DNA of 64,000 nucleotides from Sulfuricurvum sp. (GTDB taxonomy: Bacteria; Campylobacterota; Campylobacteria; Campylobacterales; Sulfurimonadaceae). A model generated the notes under the pieces. That model had not been told where the DNA came from and did not search any database. It saw only the letters and a list, made by a program, of their open reading frames with translations. Positions 62,782 to 64,000 of the stretch are shown here, piece after piece (the stretch's first letter is position 1; every line of letters begins with the position of its first letter). Both the position numbers and the translations under genes were made by a program. The stretch covers positions 186,001 to 250,000 of the forward strand of contig DYMK01000001.1 in NCBI GenBank assembly GCA_020721585.1, read 5' to 3'.

Positions 62782-63721
62782 GAACTCTCCTTTCACGACA
62801 AATTTCATCCTCTACCTTCGTACTGTTGCTTAAATCACTATTTAACCCTTGCATACAAATTTTAAGGGTATGCACCAATCCTCGATCTGTTAATGCAGGA
62901 TCTTCCCCATAGTCACTCATATTATAATTCACTCCAAAACTGGCTACATTACGTCCTAAAATATTCTTTTTTCCTTGGGTATATTTTTCTCCCTTCCATG
63001 GACGGAAATTGCTATACATAGTGAAGTTCCCATTATCTAAAACTCGAAACGCGTACCCTGTCCGAATAAGATATTTTTGGGTACCATCCATAGCATTGGG
63101 ATTAGAATTATTATTCAGGGTTAATGTTGTTGCCGTAAAACTATTAATGGTTTTAACCCCAAGAATAGTACCACCAGCATTATCCCAATTATACCGTCGA
63201 CAACTGTTTGTTTGATCTCTTGGTGAAGTAAGATTTTTATCATACACAGCCGAGCTAACCAAGTTGGAGGTTGGATACAATGCGGTAATAATCGTATTGG
63301 ACATGGCATAATTAGCATCAAGAGCTGTCAACATAAAACCAGTCACTTTTACATCTTCACTCCAACCGGGAGTTCCCGCTGTGTGCAAACTCTCTTCATC
63401 TGCTGCTAAAAAGGCTGTCGTGTAATCACTATTCGGTACAGCCTTATTTAACGCACCATCACAGGCTCCCGTTAAACTACCATCGCTTGCATCTTTATCC
63501 AAGTTCACCATAGAGTTCATAACAGCAGTTTCAAAATACTTGGAAGCTTGCTCAAGAATGTGATCTGCTTGTGCTACTCGTTTACTGTATTCCTGAGTAC
63601 GATAAATTCCTTCATAATAAACACGTATCGCTTCTAAGGATATCCCCCCGACGATCCCTAAGACTACAATCACAACAAGAAGCTCAATAAAAGTAAACCC
63701 GTGACGATATTGCTGATCCAT
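62768..63721 (-). CDS. Prepilin-type N-terminal methylation protein (PilW-like)
   Basis: A 317-residue protein with the prepilin peptidase site HGFTFIELLVVIVVLGIVGGISLEAIRVYY at residues 7-36; cleavage after Gly8 and Glu5 of the mature protein are as expected. The rest is a large, probably extracytoplasmic domain with disulphide candidates (GACDGA, NSCRRYN, KICMQGL, DEICRERR). Minor pilins of this shape (PilW-like) help start type IV pili or type II secretion pseudopili. It follows the gene at 63722 with no gap. Confidence 0.83.
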   Translation of the reverse strand: MDQQYRHGFTFIELLVVIVVLGIVGGISLEAIRVYYEGIYRTQEYSKRVAQADHILEQASKYFETAVMNSMVNLDKDASDGSLTGACDGALNKAVPNSDYTTAFLAADEESLHTAGTPGWSEDVKVTGFMLTALDANYAMSNTIITALYPTSNLVSSAVYDKNLTSPRDQTNSCRRYNWDNAGGTILGVKTINSFTATTLTLNNNSNPNAMDGTQKYLIRTGYAFRVLDNGNFTMYSNFRPWKGEKYTQGKKNILGRNVASFGVNYNMSDYGEDPALTDRGLVHTLKICMQGLNSDLSNSTKVEDEICRERRVRVRY

Positions 63722-64000
63722 TTAATTTCCTTTATTGGATTTAAAAAACGTTAATACCACATCTGCCTTATTGGTTGTATTATAAAAACGAATCACAACA
63801 CGCTTAAGATGACTTGTCCCTGATGGAGAGGGATTCATGTTAGTTGATGACCCTAATGTCCATGTAGCACTAGCTGTATTACCCGAAACCGTTACGCTAG
63901 AGGGGACGTATGCTACCCTATAGGTCGCAGTTACGGTTTGTGTTGTCCCATTGGAGGTAGTAATAGTTATGGGTTCACTCCCACCATTAAGTTGTTCAAT
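63722..64000 (-). CDS. Probable pseudopilin-operon protein (partial, C-terminal)
   Basis: An open frame of 93 codons enters from the right edge and stops with TAA at 63722-63724, immediately before the PilW-like start. The visible sequence is Thr/Ser/Val-rich (TSNGTTQTVTATYRVAYVPSS and, near the end, RVVIRFYNTTNKADVVLTFFKS), consistent with the beta domain of a minor pilin. The N-terminus is outside the window, so the family cannot be confirmed. Confidence 0.6.
   Translation of the reverse strand: MEQLNGGSEPITITTSNGTTQTVTATYRVAYVPSSVTVSGNTASATWTLGSSTNMNPSPSGTSHLKRVVIRFYNTTNKADVVLTFFKSNKGN

Overview
The window looks like chromosomal DNA of a Campylobacterota (epsilonproteobacterial) member, probably a free-living Sulfurimonas/Sulfuricurvum-type organism. 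I infer this from the protein families and from conserved gene orders typical of that phylum: lpxC-tsaB-thrB-ylxR-infB-rbfA-rimP, and purD-RDD-lptD-MCE-pnp-atpE. No name can be fixed from sequence alone. Genes are tightly packed, and ATGA/GTGA or 8-14 bp overlaps are common.

Layout. 1-1135 holds the tail of an unknown gene and a DUF4143-type ATPase. 1170-12430 is a long minus-strand cluster. Read 5' to 3' it runs: degenerate DHH-like protein, M23 peptidase, lpxC, tsaB-like, thrB, ylxR, infB, rbfA, rimP, ribD, ubiE, xseA. It combines envelope, translation and cofactor functions. 12431-12565 is a leader-like region. 12566-31094 is one uninterrupted CRISPR array. By hand count it has 282 identical 30-bp repeats and 281 spacers of 34-38 nt, and no cas gene lies anywhere in the window. 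The repeat ends in ATTGAAAC on the + strand, so the array is probably transcribed rightward from the leader at 12431-12565.

31248-36638 (+) carries a phosphomannomutase/phosphoglucomutase, pyrC, a two-component pair, exbB, exbD and a 2OG-Fe(II) oxygenase, nearly all overlapping or adjacent. 36643-38823 (-) is groES-groEL plus a small membrane protein. Two tRNA genes follow, Met(CAT) on + and Leu(GAG) on -. 39411-49782 (-) holds, read 5' to 3', guaA, hemD, a candidate 6S RNA, purD, an RDD protein, lptD, an MCE protein with a beta-rich extension, pnp and atpE. 49928-52352 (+) encodes a PAP2 phosphatase, diacylglycerol kinase and a CPA2 antiporter. 52528-54758 (-) has a small LptM-like lipoprotein that overlaps nadB, and a membrane protein of unknown role. 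54833-56638 is uvrC. 56719-62274 (+) is a phosphorelay operon (PAS protein, Hpt protein, hybrid kinase with NIT sensor, single-domain response regulator). 62341-64000 (-) is the distal part of a pseudopilin/type IV pilin-like operon cut by the window edge.

The most notable region is the CRISPR array. It shows spacer-level history: three recent tandem duplications, three pairs of near-identical spacers that share one fixed edge, and one pair that overlaps by 16 nt, from which a PAM candidate can be inferred. Other points worth a second look are the candidate 6S RNA before purD, the unlisted 36-residue lipoprotein, the MCE-barrel fusion, the DHH-like protein lacking its signature motifs and a degenerate second Hpt domain.
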